Shown here in pieces: positions 14,459-21,984 of a DNA stretch of 33,917 bases; within the stretch, counting starts at the first letter, position 1; each line of letters starts with the position of its first letter. Origin of the DNA: Mucilaginibacter sp. (lineage in GTDB: Bacteria > Bacteroidota > Bacteroidia > Sphingobacteriales > Sphingobacteriaceae); the NCBI GenBank assembly GCA_028287895.1, contig JAQBOV010000069.1, forward strand, positions 1 to 33,917, in the 5' to 3' direction. The notes under the pieces are model-generated. The model worked only from the letters and a program-made list of their open reading frames with translations, did not search any database and had not been told where the DNA came from. Made by a program: the position numbers and the translations under genes.

Positions 14459-15827
14459 TACCACTCAATTCCGCGAAATATTTATGGAACAGCGGGATAG
14501 TTTCAATGCCTTTATAATAGTTGAAAATATCGTATTTCTCATTGGGTGAGTGCAGTGCATCACTATCCAATCCGAAGCCCATTAATACAGTTTTTATGCC
14601 CAGTTCGGCTTCAAAAAGTGCAACAATAGGGATACTTCCGCCACCGCGTGTGGGTATTGGTTCTTTTCCAAATGATTCGGTAATTGCTTTTTGCGCTGCT
14701 TTATAGGCAATACTGTCAGTCGGTGTTACAACAGGTTCGCCGCCATGATGCGGGGTGACTTTAACCTTTACACAAGCTGGCGCGATTTTCGTAAAATGAT
14801 CCGTAAACAGCTGAGTGATTTTATCTGAACCCTGGTTAGGAACAAGCCGCATCGAAATTTTGGCACTTGCTTTTGATGGCAATACGGTTTTGGCACCCTG
14901 GCCAATATAGCCACCCCAAATGCCATTCACTTCCAGGGTGGGCCGTGTTCCGGTACGTTCAAAAGTGGAGTAGCCTTTTTCGCCCCATAAGGCATCTACA
15001 CCAAGATCTTTTTTATATTCATCCTCGTCATACGGTGCATTATCAAGCGCTTTGCGTTCTTCAGGAGTAAGGTCAATTACCTCATCATAGAACCCCGGGA
15101 TGGTAACATGATTATTTTCATCGTGTAATGAAGCAATCATTTTGGCTAAAATAGTAGCCGGATTAGCCACTGCGCCACCATAAACGCCTGAATGCAGGTC
15201 GCGGTTTGGACCAGTTATTTCAACTTCAAGGTAAGACAGGCCCCTGAGCCCGGTTTCCAGGGAAGGGTTCTCCATGCTGATCATAGAGGTATCCGAGATC
15301 AGCACGACATCAGCTCTAAGCTTCTCTTTGTTTGCTTTTACAAAAATACCCAGATTCGATGAGCCAACTTCTTCTTCACCTTCTATCATGAATTTGATAT
15401 TGGCCGGCAGGCCGCCATTTTGCATCATCAGTTCAAAAGCTTTTATATGCATGTAAAACTGACCTTTATCGTCGCAAGCGCCGCGCGCGTAAATTTTTCC
15501 ATCACGTATGGTTGGTTCAAAAGGCGGGGTGTTCCACAGTTCAAGCGGATCGGGGGGCTGCACATCATAATGTCCGTAGACCAATACAGTGGGCTTTAGT
15601 GCATCGACTATTTTTTCGCCATAAACTATCGGGTAGCCGTCTGTTTGGCAAACTTCTACCTTATCGGCACCGGCGTCGCGTAGTTTTTGAGCTACATAAT
15701 CCGCTGCTTTTAGTACATCGGGTTTGTATTTTGGATCAGCACTAACTGAAGGGAAACGTAACAGTTCAAATAGTTCGTCTAAGAGGCGTTGTTTGTGCTG
15801 CTCCACATATTGTTTGATACTCTGCAT
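14451..15827 (-). CDS. M20-family dipeptidase/metallopeptidase
   Basis: 458 residues from the ATG at 15827 (MQSIKQYVEQHKQR; an ATG two codons earlier at 15833 is equally possible). Family M20 (CNDP/DapE/ArgE type) uses two zinc ions. Visible ligands: His86 and catalytic Asp88 in VYGHYDVQPPDP, Asp119/120 in GACDDKGQ, the Glu pair in IEGEEEVGS (151-153), and a late His in DALHSPNE. The dimerisation insert begins near DLHSGVYGG. There is no signal peptide, so it is cytosolic. It probably hydrolyses dipeptides, and its convergent partner is a dipeptide epimerase. The longer frame up to 15905 is excluded because a -7 promoter element lies at 15844-15851. Confidence 0.92.
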   Translation of the reverse strand: MQSIKQYVEQHKQRLLDELFELLRFPSVSADPKYKPDVLKAADYVAQKLRDAGADKVEVCQTDGYPIVYGEKIVDALKPTVLVYGHYDVQPPDPLELWNTPPFEPTIRDGKIYARGACDDKGQFYMHIKAFELMMQNGGLPANIKFMIEGEEEVGSSNLGIFVKANKEKLRADVVLISDTSMISMENPSLETGLRGLSYLEVEITGPNRDLHSGVYGGAVANPATILAKMIASLHDENNHVTIPGFYDEVIDLTPEERKALDNAPYDEDEYKKDLGVDALWGEKGYSTFERTGTRPTLEVNGIWGGYIGQGAKTVLPSKASAKISMRLVPNQGSDKITQLFTDHFTKIAPACVKVKVTPHHGGEPVVTPTDSIAYKAAQKAITESFGKEPIPTRGGGSIPIVALFEAELGIKTVLMGFGLDSDALHSPNEKYDIFNYYKGIETIPLFHKYFAELSGKG

Positions 15828-15843
15828 AATCATCAATTTGAAG

Positions 15844-15851
15844 CAAATATA
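15844..15851 (-). promoter_or_regulatory. -7 element of the M20 peptidase gene
   Basis: TATATTTG on the minus strand (plus CAAATATA) matches TAnnTTTG. The nearest upstream TTG gives a spacing of only 16, so the -33 part is unclear. It implies a very short leader before 15833/15827. Confidence 0.5.
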
Positions 15852-16035
15852 GGTTTTTGGTGATTGCCAAATTTGTTTGCCAAAAATTTTACAGAGTTTT
15901 TCCATAGGCTTACAAAAAGCCGTAGTGGAAGCGGAGCGGATTTAAAAGGGCTGTAATTTAATAGGTAAGTAGATATATCCCTATTGCTTTTAGCAGGCTT
16001 ATATCTTTTAGATTAAAATATAAATTCTCAATTAA

Positions 16036-16068
16036 GTCTGCGTCTCATTTAAAAAATGAGATGCAGAC
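16036..16068 (-). terminator. Long hairpin downstream of the repeat protein gene
   Basis: 15-base arms (16036-16050 and 16054-16068) pair around a 3-base loop with one G-T pair (GTCTGCGTCTCATTT / AAATGAGATGCAGAC). It lies about 85 bases past the stop of the minus-strand gene ending at 16152. There is no strong T run, so factor-assisted termination or an mRNA 3' structure are both possible. Confidence 0.5.
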
Positions 16069-16098
16069 CTGAAATATATTTTAACCCGGTGAGTCGGC

Positions 16099-16124
16099 GC
16101 ACATATTATCATATTAATATATGC
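16099..16124 (-). other. Second hairpin in the 3' region of the repeat protein gene
   Basis: GCACATATTA (16099-16108) and TAATATATGC (16115-16124) form a 10-bp stem with one G-T pair and a 6-base loop, between the stop codon and the longer hairpin. Confidence 0.4.
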
Positions 16125-16151
16125 AACCCCAATTAGGTATAAATGACTTAA

Positions 16152-16367
16152 CTAGTCAGCAGTACCTAATATCGTTCTGTCGCTACTGTGCTTAGCTGCT
16201 TTTTTTGCGTCAGCAGTACCTAATATCGTTCTGTCATCAGCAGTACCTAATATTGTTCTGTCAGCAACGGTATCGTGTTTTGCAACAGCGGTATCATTTT
16301 TCATGGTGAATGCTGATAGTGCACCGGTACTTAAAACAAGAAGTGCAACGTAGATTAATTTTTTCAT
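16152..16367 (-). CDS. Small secreted protein with three DRTILGTAD repeats
   Basis: 71 residues. A signal peptide (MKKLIYVALLVLSTGALSAF) is followed by a short mature part of two blocks: TMKNDTAVAKHDTVA, then DRTILGTAD, DRTILGTAD, AKKAAKHSS, DRTILGTAD. The last copy ends exactly at the C-terminus. The layout has a strict 9-residue period, the spacer AKKAAKHSS being also nine long, and both AKH-containing segments precede a repeat, which suggests block duplication. I do not recognise a family. There is no cysteine, no domain and no membrane helix after the signal. By shape it could be a precursor of short secreted peptides, a small periplasmic protein or a surface ligand; the first is speculation. 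It is divergent from a TPR sensor-like gene across 549 bases. Confidence 0.75.
   Translation of the reverse strand: MKKLIYVALLVLSTGALSAFTMKNDTAVAKHDTVADRTILGTADDRTILGTADAKKAAKHSSDRTILGTAD
16155..16262 (-). repeat. 27-bp coding repeats in the small secreted protein gene
   Basis: Units at 16155-16181, 16209-16235 and 16236-16262, with a 27-base non-repeat spacer at 16182-16208. The first two are identical over all 27 bases; the third differs at two positions. Near-identity at the DNA level, including third codon positions, indicates recent duplication or homogenisation. Confidence 0.9.
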
Positions 16368-16387
16368 GTTGTGAATGTTAATTATTA

Positions 16388-16419
16388 AATAAATGGTTAT
16401 ATGTTATAATAAATGGTTA
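16388..16419 (-). promoter_or_regulatory. Direct repeat pair upstream of the repeat protein gene
   Basis: AATAAATGGTTA occurs at 16388-16399 and again at 16408-16419, a period of exactly 20 bases, i.e. about two helical turns. Same-face direct repeats of this spacing are typical of activator or response-regulator sites (LytTR-type sites are similar). The pair starts 21 bases before the ATG at 16367. Confidence 0.45.
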
Positions 16420-16800
16420 ATTTATTCTATTTAAAGCGCCTGTGATTTTAAAGCAGCCGTTTGCTTTTTAAAAATCTTCAGGTTTTATTTACATTTTAGT
16501 TGCGAAAGCCACATTTACACGGTTATTATAGATGTAAAAACATTTTTATAACGATGTTTTATTCTTAAAATTCGCTTAAAAAAAAACCACTCTCCGGTCA
16601 ATTATATAAGCCTTATAAGTAACTAATAGTGTGCTTTTTATCAGTAAATTGTTTTTTTTACTTTTTTCAACCTGTTTTTATGAAAAATTGGTAAAAAAAT
16701 CGAAATAATATCAAAAAAACATAATAAAACGAAGACTTATAATAGACTATCAATTAGCTGTTTACAGTCCTTAACTAAAGTAACTGTAACAAATATAAAC

Positions 16801-16890
16801 ATGTTTTTCAAAATAAAAAATTTTATTAAAAAATATTTAGCGAATCATTTTCAAATCTTTTACGTATTAGGGTTTATATTTTGGTTATAA
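16801..16890 (+). CDS. Possible 29-residue cationic/hydrophobic peptide
   Basis: ATG at 16801 to TAA at 16888-16890. It begins MFFKIKNFIKKYLANHF and continues with a hydrophobic stretch (QIFYVLGFIFWL). The shape, a Lys-rich amphipathic start followed by a membrane-like end, fits a small membrane or leader peptide; it ends 26 bases before the TPR gene ATG. The region is very AT-rich, where F, I, K, L and N codons arise by chance, and no ribosome-binding site is visible. Low confidence. Confidence 0.2.
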   Translation: MFFKIKNFIKKYLANHFQIFYVLGFIFWL

Positions 16891-16916
16891 ACACAGCTTC
16901 CGGCTGTTCAGCATTA

Positions 16917-18353
16917 ATGAAAAAAGCATATTTACTTATATTATTCGTATTTATCTCTTATCTGAGGGCATATGCTGATATATCCCTGGATGGTACTCAG
17001 GATACCGTGCAGGTTAACTTACTGAATAAACAAGGCTATAGTATCCGGTTAACGGATCATGAGCAAACCATCAAAAAAGGTCAGCAGGCCCTGGAACTGG
17101 CTGAGAAACTAAATTATACGAACGGAATAGCTGAAGCTTACCGGATATTAGGAATTGGAGAGGCTTATTCTCACAATAGTGCAACAGCTATTGCCAATTA
17201 TCTGAATGCCTTATCTTATTTTAAAAGATCTAAAAATCTGCTTGGCCAGGCAAAAGTGTACAACAATATCGGAAACCTCTATCTGGATATAGACTATGAC
17301 GAATCATTGGATTATTTGCAAAAGGGATTAAAAATGGCTCAGGAGTTAGGTAGTGATAAATTAATAGCTTCTGCTTATTTAAATATCGGGAACATTTATC
17401 AAAGGAAAAAGAATTTTTCCCTTTCTTTAAACTATTACGACAAGAGCAGGAAATTATTCACAAAAATAAATGATCCGGTAAACTCAATGATCATCCTGCA
17501 AAATATTGGGGTGATCTATTATAAACTGAAGCAATATGACAAAGCCGAGCAATTATTGCTTCAAGCTAATAAGGAAGCAAAAAACAAAGATTTAAACACA
17601 TCAATTGGTATTATCGACCTTACGCTTTCGTCATTATATATAGAAAAGAAGATGTACGATAATGCTGCGAAGTTTTTGGATGAAGGTCTGGGCTATGCCC
17701 AGGCAACTAAGGACGCGGAAATGGTTGCGGATTTTACTTACAATTCGTATCTACTGCAATTTCATAGAAAAAATTATGAGCAGGCATTATCTTATTTGCA
17801 TACAATTTATGAGCGGGATAGTACTTTGCAAACAAGTATGCTTACCTCAGATTTAGCGCTAATGCAAAAGCAACATGATCAGCAGGAAAAACAAAACGAA
17901 AGTAAATTAATTATTGAACGGCAAAAAAACGACCGTGTTAAATTCTGGTGGGCGGTATCAGGCTCGGGGTTGTTGCTAATTGTGATCGCGTTGTTATTTA
18001 CAAACGTGAAACGTAAAGCAAAAACCAATGTGCGGCTTACTGAGTTGAACAGCGAGGTTTCAAGACAGAAGGATAATCTTGACCGTATCAATCATCACCT
18101 TGAAGAAATAATAGATGAAAGGACGCGCGACCTGCAAATCAAGAATAAAAAACTTTCAGAATATTCATCTTATCTGTCTCACCAGATACGGGGGCCGATA
18201 GCTACCCTCAAAGGTTTGATGAACCTGGAAAAAGAAGGGCTGGTCGATCAGCAGGAATGTATTAATAAGATGGATAAATGTGTATCAGATATTGACGAAA
18301 AGATCATCGATATGACTGATATTCTTCATGATCCTAAACGAACCAGTTTTTAG
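16917..18353 (+). CDS. Periplasmic TPR sensor with histidine-kinase dimerisation domain but no ATPase domain
   Basis: 478 residues from the ATG at 16917. A signal peptide (MKKAYLLILFVFISYLRAYA) leads to about six TPR units (residues about 35-300; for example AKVYNNIGNLYLDIDYDESL, ASAYLNIGNIYQRKKNFSLS, MIILQNIGVIYYKLKQYDKA). These are followed by a linker helix, one membrane helix near 342-362 (FWWAVSGSGLLLIVIALLF), a coiled coil (LTELNSEVSRQKDNLDRINH) and a HisKA-type dimerisation helix pair. The H-box is YLSHQIRGPIATLKGLMNL with His422. The protein stops 56 residues later; the N, G1 and G2 boxes of an ATP-binding domain are absent, and nothing resembling them follows downstream. It may be phosphorylated by a partner, act as a phosphotransfer or scaffold protein, or be a degenerate kinase. 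Confidence 0.85.
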   Translation: MKKAYLLILFVFISYLRAYADISLDGTQDTVQVNLLNKQGYSIRLTDHEQTIKKGQQALELAEKLNYTNGIAEAYRILGIGEAYSHNSATAIANYLNALSYFKRSKNLLGQAKVYNNIGNLYLDIDYDESLDYLQKGLKMAQELGSDKLIASAYLNIGNIYQRKKNFSLSLNYYDKSRKLFTKINDPVNSMIILQNIGVIYYKLKQYDKAEQLLLQANKEAKNKDLNTSIGIIDLTLSSLYIEKKMYDNAAKFLDEGLGYAQATKDAEMVADFTYNSYLLQFHRKNYEQALSYLHTIYERDSTLQTSMLTSDLALMQKQHDQQEKQNESKLIIERQKNDRVKFWWAVSGSGLLLIVIALLFTNVKRKAKTNVRLTELNSEVSRQKDNLDRINHHLEEIIDERTRDLQIKNKKLSEYSSYLSHQIRGPIATLKGLMNLEKEGLVDQQECINKMDKCVSDIDEKIIDMTDILHDPKRTSF

Positions 18354-18426
18354 TAGTCAGAACTTATTCTTAAGCCCTTGTCCTTTCATGACTAAAAATT
18401 AACTTATTGATCGATCAACCAGGATC

Positions 18427-18753
18427 TCAGTTAAACCGACTTCGGACAGTACTTATTTGAGGCCAGTTTGAATGTATTTGCGCCTCCATTAATCCCAGGT
18501 AAATACAATACCAGGAAATCATTTGTAATATGAGCAAATTACGATGTTTATTATTATAGCCCTCTGTTTCGAAAGCAAGGGTTTCATTACCGGCGGTAAC
18601 GAAATATCTCACTTCACCATTTTTGGGTATAAACTTCGATTTTAAAAGATCGAACACTTTAATCTTCAATTTGCTTTCAGGATCATGAATGGTTTCTTTC
18701 TTTAAAGCACTGTTTTTAGGAATTGAGATCAGGAAATTTAGCATCATCGACAT
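18427..18753 (-). CDS. Hypothetical protein, family not recognised
   Basis: 108 residues (alternative starts at the ATGs 18747 and 18744). No signal peptide, membrane helix or known motif is evident. The middle (KIKVFDLLKSKFIPKNGEVRYFVTAGNETLAFETEG) looks like a small alpha/beta domain, and a helical segment (LLILQMISWYCIYLGLMEAQ) follows. Amino-acid composition is protein-like rather than a shadow of another gene, and no longer gene overlaps it. It is convergent with the TPR gene, whose stop is about 75 bases away. A role linked to that gene is possible but unsupported. Confidence 0.5.
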   Translation of the reverse strand: MSMMLNFLISIPKNSALKKETIHDPESKLKIKVFDLLKSKFIPKNGEVRYFVTAGNETLAFETEGYNNKHRNLLILQMISWYCIYLGLMEAQIHSNWPQISTVRSRFN

Positions 18754-18868
18754 TACATAAGTATATCGCTGTGCTGCAATTCTTACTCCAAAAACGCTTA
18801 TTTAAAGAATTAATTTGATTGTTTTAGGCTTATTTGATTTATGGGTAACCTTTATTTTTTTTAATTAA

Positions 18869-18904
18869 GATTATTTCCTTGTATTTAAATATAAGGAAAT
18901 AATC
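18869..18904. repeat. 36-bp near-perfect palindrome
   Basis: The left arm GATTATTTCCTTGTATTT (18869-18886) is complementary to the right arm at 18887-18904 with a single mismatch pair. It lies about 70 bases after the stop of the XRE gene (minus) and about 115 bases upstream of the small orphan gene. It could be a terminator (though flanked by A rather than T on the minus strand) or a binding site. Confidence 0.7.
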
Positions 18905-18975
18905 CCCGGCTCATCTATTGTATGATAAATGATAAATCGAATCCACAATGTAGAGTTTACTAAACAATCCGTTAA

Positions 18976-19344
18976 CTAAACAGCAATTGAACTTTTGTTA
19001 CGAAGTTCTTCATACAACTCTATCACTTTGCGTTGTAAGGTTGCAATTTCGGTTTCACGGTCGCTAAGTTTCTTTTGGATAACATTTAAATGTGAAGGTA
19101 CCATTTCAACTTGCTCGTTATCTACGGTCAGCAATTGAACAACGCTCACTTCATAGATATTTGCGATTTGTTCAAGACGTGATAAATTGACATCGGTTAC
19201 ACCGGTTTCAATTTTTGAGAAGGCAGGGATGGAAATGCCTAGACGGGTGGCAATATCCTCCTGGCTCCAGCCATGTTGATGACGTAGAATTCTGATGCTT
19301 TTACCAATAGATTTGTTCGCTGTCTTTTTGCTGGGATCACTCAT
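18976..19344 (-). CDS. XRE-family transcription regulator with coiled-coil tail
   Basis: 122 residues. Residues 10-68 are a Cro/C1-type helix-turn-helix (IGKSIRILRHQHGWSQEDIATRLGIS, then PAFSKIETGVTDVNLSRLEQIANIYEVSVVQLL). Residues 80-115 form a heptad-patterned helix (LNVIQKKLSDRETEIATLQRKVIELYEEL), probably for dimerisation. No ligand or membrane domain. The targets are unknown. It lies alone between a 36-bp palindrome and the uvrD gene; autoregulation through nearby palindromes is a guess. Such short regulators are common in Sphingobacteriaceae chromosomes. Confidence 0.88.
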   Translation of the reverse strand: MSDPSKKTANKSIGKSIRILRHQHGWSQEDIATRLGISIPAFSKIETGVTDVNLSRLEQIANIYEVSVVQLLTVDNEQVEMVPSHLNVIQKKLSDRETEIATLQRKVIELYEELRNKSSIAV

Positions 19345-19585
19345 AATTTAAATACCCAATTAGGGGGGCTAGGATATTTGACCAAACTACGTGCCATCAT
19401 TTTTTTACGGCTTGATTAAGGCATTTTTACATATAAAGCAATTGTCGCAGGGTACTATTGGGGAAATTATTCTACAATTAGAAAAAAATGGGATTGAATT
19501 TTAACCAGTTCTCAATGAATTAAGGTATTCGGCAATACTTGTTTGCGGAGATGCCCGGGATTTATAAACAGGTATAAACAATTAG

Positions 19586-21859
19586 TTAATTATTTATTAT
19601 ACGCAGTTTGGCAAATTTTAGCAGCAACTGTTTTTGCCCTATTTCTTTAAAGAAAATAGTCGCCTTAATATCCGGTTTGTTGCCTTCAAGGTTGAGTACT
19701 TTCCCATAGCCAAAACGTTCATGCTCTACTTCCATTCCAACTTGCAGGTTGCCCGTATCAGAAGGTGCGAAACCGGCAGATGGGACGTGCGCTTTGGCCA
19801 AAATAGAGGTGGTTTTAACGGTTGCAGGCTTGGGCTTCGAAAATGTATCACTACGCTTGTTCCATGTATTACGCTCGTCATCAAAAAATGGATTATTGCT
19901 GGTTGCCGGTTTTGCTGTAAAATCCAATTCCAGGTAACGGGCATCAATTTCATCCAAAAAACGACTTGGCTCGCAACTGATCAATGTTCCAAATTTAAAA
20001 CGGGACGTAGCATAGCTGATGGTCAGTTTGCTCTCCGCGCGGGTTACCGCTACGTAGAAAAGGCGCCTTTCTTCTTCCAGATCACTGCGGGAGTTGAGCG
20101 ACATTTGCGAAGGGAATAAATTCTCTTCAAGGCCGACAACAAATACTTGGGGAAACTCCAGGCCCTTTGCAGAGTGTATGGTCATTAATGAAACGGTATC
20201 CGCATCTTTATCATTGGCTTTATCATCATTGGTAAGCAGGGCAACATCCTGCATGAAAACCCCGAGCCCTTTTTCTTCAATATCTTCCCTTTCAGAAAAT
20301 TCCTTGATGCCATTGAGCAATTCTTGTATGTTTTCATAGCGGTTGAGCCCTTCTACGGATTTATCTTCATACAGGTCTTTCAACAAAGCCGAATGTTGTG
20401 CAATATGCAGGGCTGCCTCATAAGCGGATTGTGTTTTAGTGATCACCTGGAAGCTTTGTATCATCGTAGCAAAAACACCAACCGATGCCGAACTGCGGCC
20501 ATCTAAATATTTGGATGGATCAATAATGACTTCCCACGGCGTGATCTGATGCTGGTCAGCGCTTACAATGATCCGGTCTATGGTGGTATCGCCTATGCCC
20601 CTGCGGGGATAATTGATCACCCTTTTTAATGCTTCTTCATCGTTAGGATTGATCGTGAGCCTGAAATAAGCGATCAGGTCTTTTATCTCCTTACGCTGGT
20701 AAAAGGACTGACCTCCATATATTTTATAAGGAATATTCAACTTGCGCAGGGCTTCTTCCATTGAGCGCGACTGTGCATTGGTGCGGTACAGAATGGCGAA
20801 ATCATGCCATTTCATTCCGAGTGTGGTTCTTTCCTGCAATATGCCTTCTGCAACAATCTTACCTTCCTCATTATCGCTAAAGGCGCGCATCACTTTTATT
20901 TTATCGCCTGCCTCTTTTTCAGAAAAAACATTCTTTTTAAGCTGCTCCTTGTTATTGGCAATGATACTGTTGGCCACATTCACAATATTTTGAGTAGAAC
21001 GGTAATTTTGCTCCAGCTTAAATATTTTCAGGTCGGGGTAATCCTTCTCAAAATTCAAAATGTTTTGAATATTGGCCCCGCGGAACGCATATATACTTTG
21101 AGCATCGTCGCCAACTACGCAAATATTCTCGTTAACAGCAGCCAGTTTTTTTACAATAAGATATTGCGAAAAATTGGTATCCTGGTACTCATCCACCATC
21201 AGGTATTTAAACTTGTGCTGGTATTTATTCAGTACTTCGGGATTTTCTTTTAGCAGTCTGTTGGTTTGGAAAAGCAGGTCGTCAAAATCCATAGCCCCGG
21301 CCCTATAGCAGCGGCCGGCATAGGTTTTATATATTTCGCCCAGTTGGCCCCGGCCTGTCGAGAAATCATCGGCCTGTATCTGCTCATTCTGCTGGTACTC
21401 CTGCCATGATATCAGATTGTTTTTGGCAGCCGATATACGGTTATATACAAAGTTGGGATTATACAGCTTATCATCCAGGCTCATTTCTTTTAAAATGGCC
21501 CTTAATACGCTTTTGCTGTCATCGGTATCATAAATGGTGAAATTGTTGGGATAGCCTATCTTATCAGCCTCTACACGTAACAATTTGGCAAAAACCGAGT
21601 GGAAGGTACCCATCCATATGTTTTTGGCTTCAGGACCCACTACGTGCATTATCCGCTCGCGCATTTCGCGTGCCGCCTTGTTTGTAAACGTGAGTACCAG
21701 TATGTTAAAAGCATCAACCCCGCTGGCAATCAGGTGCGCTACCCGCATAGTGATCACCCTTGTTTTTCCCGAACCCGCACCTGCGATGATCATTACCGGC
21801 CCATTAGCTTGCAATACTGCCTCCCGCTGAGCCGGGTTTAATCCCTGTAAATAATCCAA
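19586..21859 (-). CDS. uvrD: UvrD/PcrA-type superfamily 1 DNA helicase
   Basis: 757 residues. A 3'-5' helicase for excision repair, mismatch repair and removal of replication blocks. Walker A AGAGSGKT at 26-33 (Lys32), motif Ia TFTNKAAREMRERI, Walker B MVDEYQDTN, motif III VVGDDAQSIYAFRGA, motif IV QNYRSTQNI, motif V VSLMTIHSAKGLEF and motif VI RRLFYVAVTRAE are all visible. The C-terminal 50 residues (VGMEVEHERFGYGKVLNLEG) are the tudor-like domain that in PcrA contacts RNA polymerase. The start is TTG at 21859, preceded by AGAGGAAAAG about 4-13 bases upstream; there is no ATG before the conserved LNPAQREAV. uvrD versus pcrA naming is a matter of convention here. Confidence 0.95.
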   Translation of the reverse strand: MDYLQGLNPAQREAVLQANGPVMIIAGAGSGKTRVITMRVAHLIASGVDAFNILVLTFTNKAAREMRERIMHVVGPEAKNIWMGTFHSVFAKLLRVEADKIGYPNNFTIYDTDDSKSVLRAILKEMSLDDKLYNPNFVYNRISAAKNNLISWQEYQQNEQIQADDFSTGRGQLGEIYKTYAGRCYRAGAMDFDDLLFQTNRLLKENPEVLNKYQHKFKYLMVDEYQDTNFSQYLIVKKLAAVNENICVVGDDAQSIYAFRGANIQNILNFEKDYPDLKIFKLEQNYRSTQNIVNVANSIIANNKEQLKKNVFSEKEAGDKIKVMRAFSDNEEGKIVAEGILQERTTLGMKWHDFAILYRTNAQSRSMEEALRKLNIPYKIYGGQSFYQRKEIKDLIAYFRLTINPNDEEALKRVINYPRRGIGDTTIDRIIVSADQHQITPWEVIIDPSKYLDGRSSASVGVFATMIQSFQVITKTQSAYEAALHIAQHSALLKDLYEDKSVEGLNRYENIQELLNGIKEFSEREDIEEKGLGVFMQDVALLTNDDKANDKDADTVSLMTIHSAKGLEFPQVFVVGLEENLFPSQMSLNSRSDLEEERRLFYVAVTRAESKLTISYATSRFKFGTLISCEPSRFLDEIDARYLELDFTAKPATSNNPFFDDERNTWNKRSDTFSKPKPATVKTTSILAKAHVPSAGFAPSDTGNLQVGMEVEHERFGYGKVLNLEGNKPDIKATIFFKEIGQKQLLLKFAKLRIINN

Positions 21860-21984
21860 AATCTTTTCCTCTTTTCTGTTAGGGCGAAATTAGGATTTTG
21901 AGGCCAAAGGAGAAAGAAGGATTTCGGATTTCTTATTTAAATGCAGAGGAAGACTAACTTCCTATTTCAATCCGTCAATCGCAT

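Larger units (their letters stand above)
16368..16916. other. 549-bp AT-rich divergent intergenic region
   Basis: It separates the repeat protein gene (minus) from the TPR sensor-like gene (plus). It holds a 12-bp direct repeat (16388-16399, 16408-16419), a small hairpin AAAACAT/ATGTTTT (16537-16543, 16554-16560), several A or T tracts that suggest bent DNA, and a 29-codon open frame at 16801-16890. No TAnnTTTG element with a proper -33 partner was found for either gene. Confidence 0.6.

Noticed and set aside
14521..15745. Several 60-80 residue plus-strand frames opposite the M20 peptidase gene
   Set aside because: They lie antisense to a clearly conserved gene and have shadow-type composition.
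16155..16262. CRISPR-like reading of the 27-bp repeats
   Set aside because: The repeats are in frame within a signal-peptide protein, two of them directly abut, and no cas gene is present.
19380..19504. Open plus-strand frame (…LSQGTIGEIILQLEKNGIEF) between the XRE and uvrD genes
   Set aside because: Protein-like by eye, but it has no start codon, is only about 40 codons long and matches no family I recognise. It may be a relic; not supported enough to list.
19634..21841. Several plus-strand frames of 60-160 residues opposite uvrD
   Set aside because: Antisense shadows of a full-length conserved helicase gene; no independent motifs.
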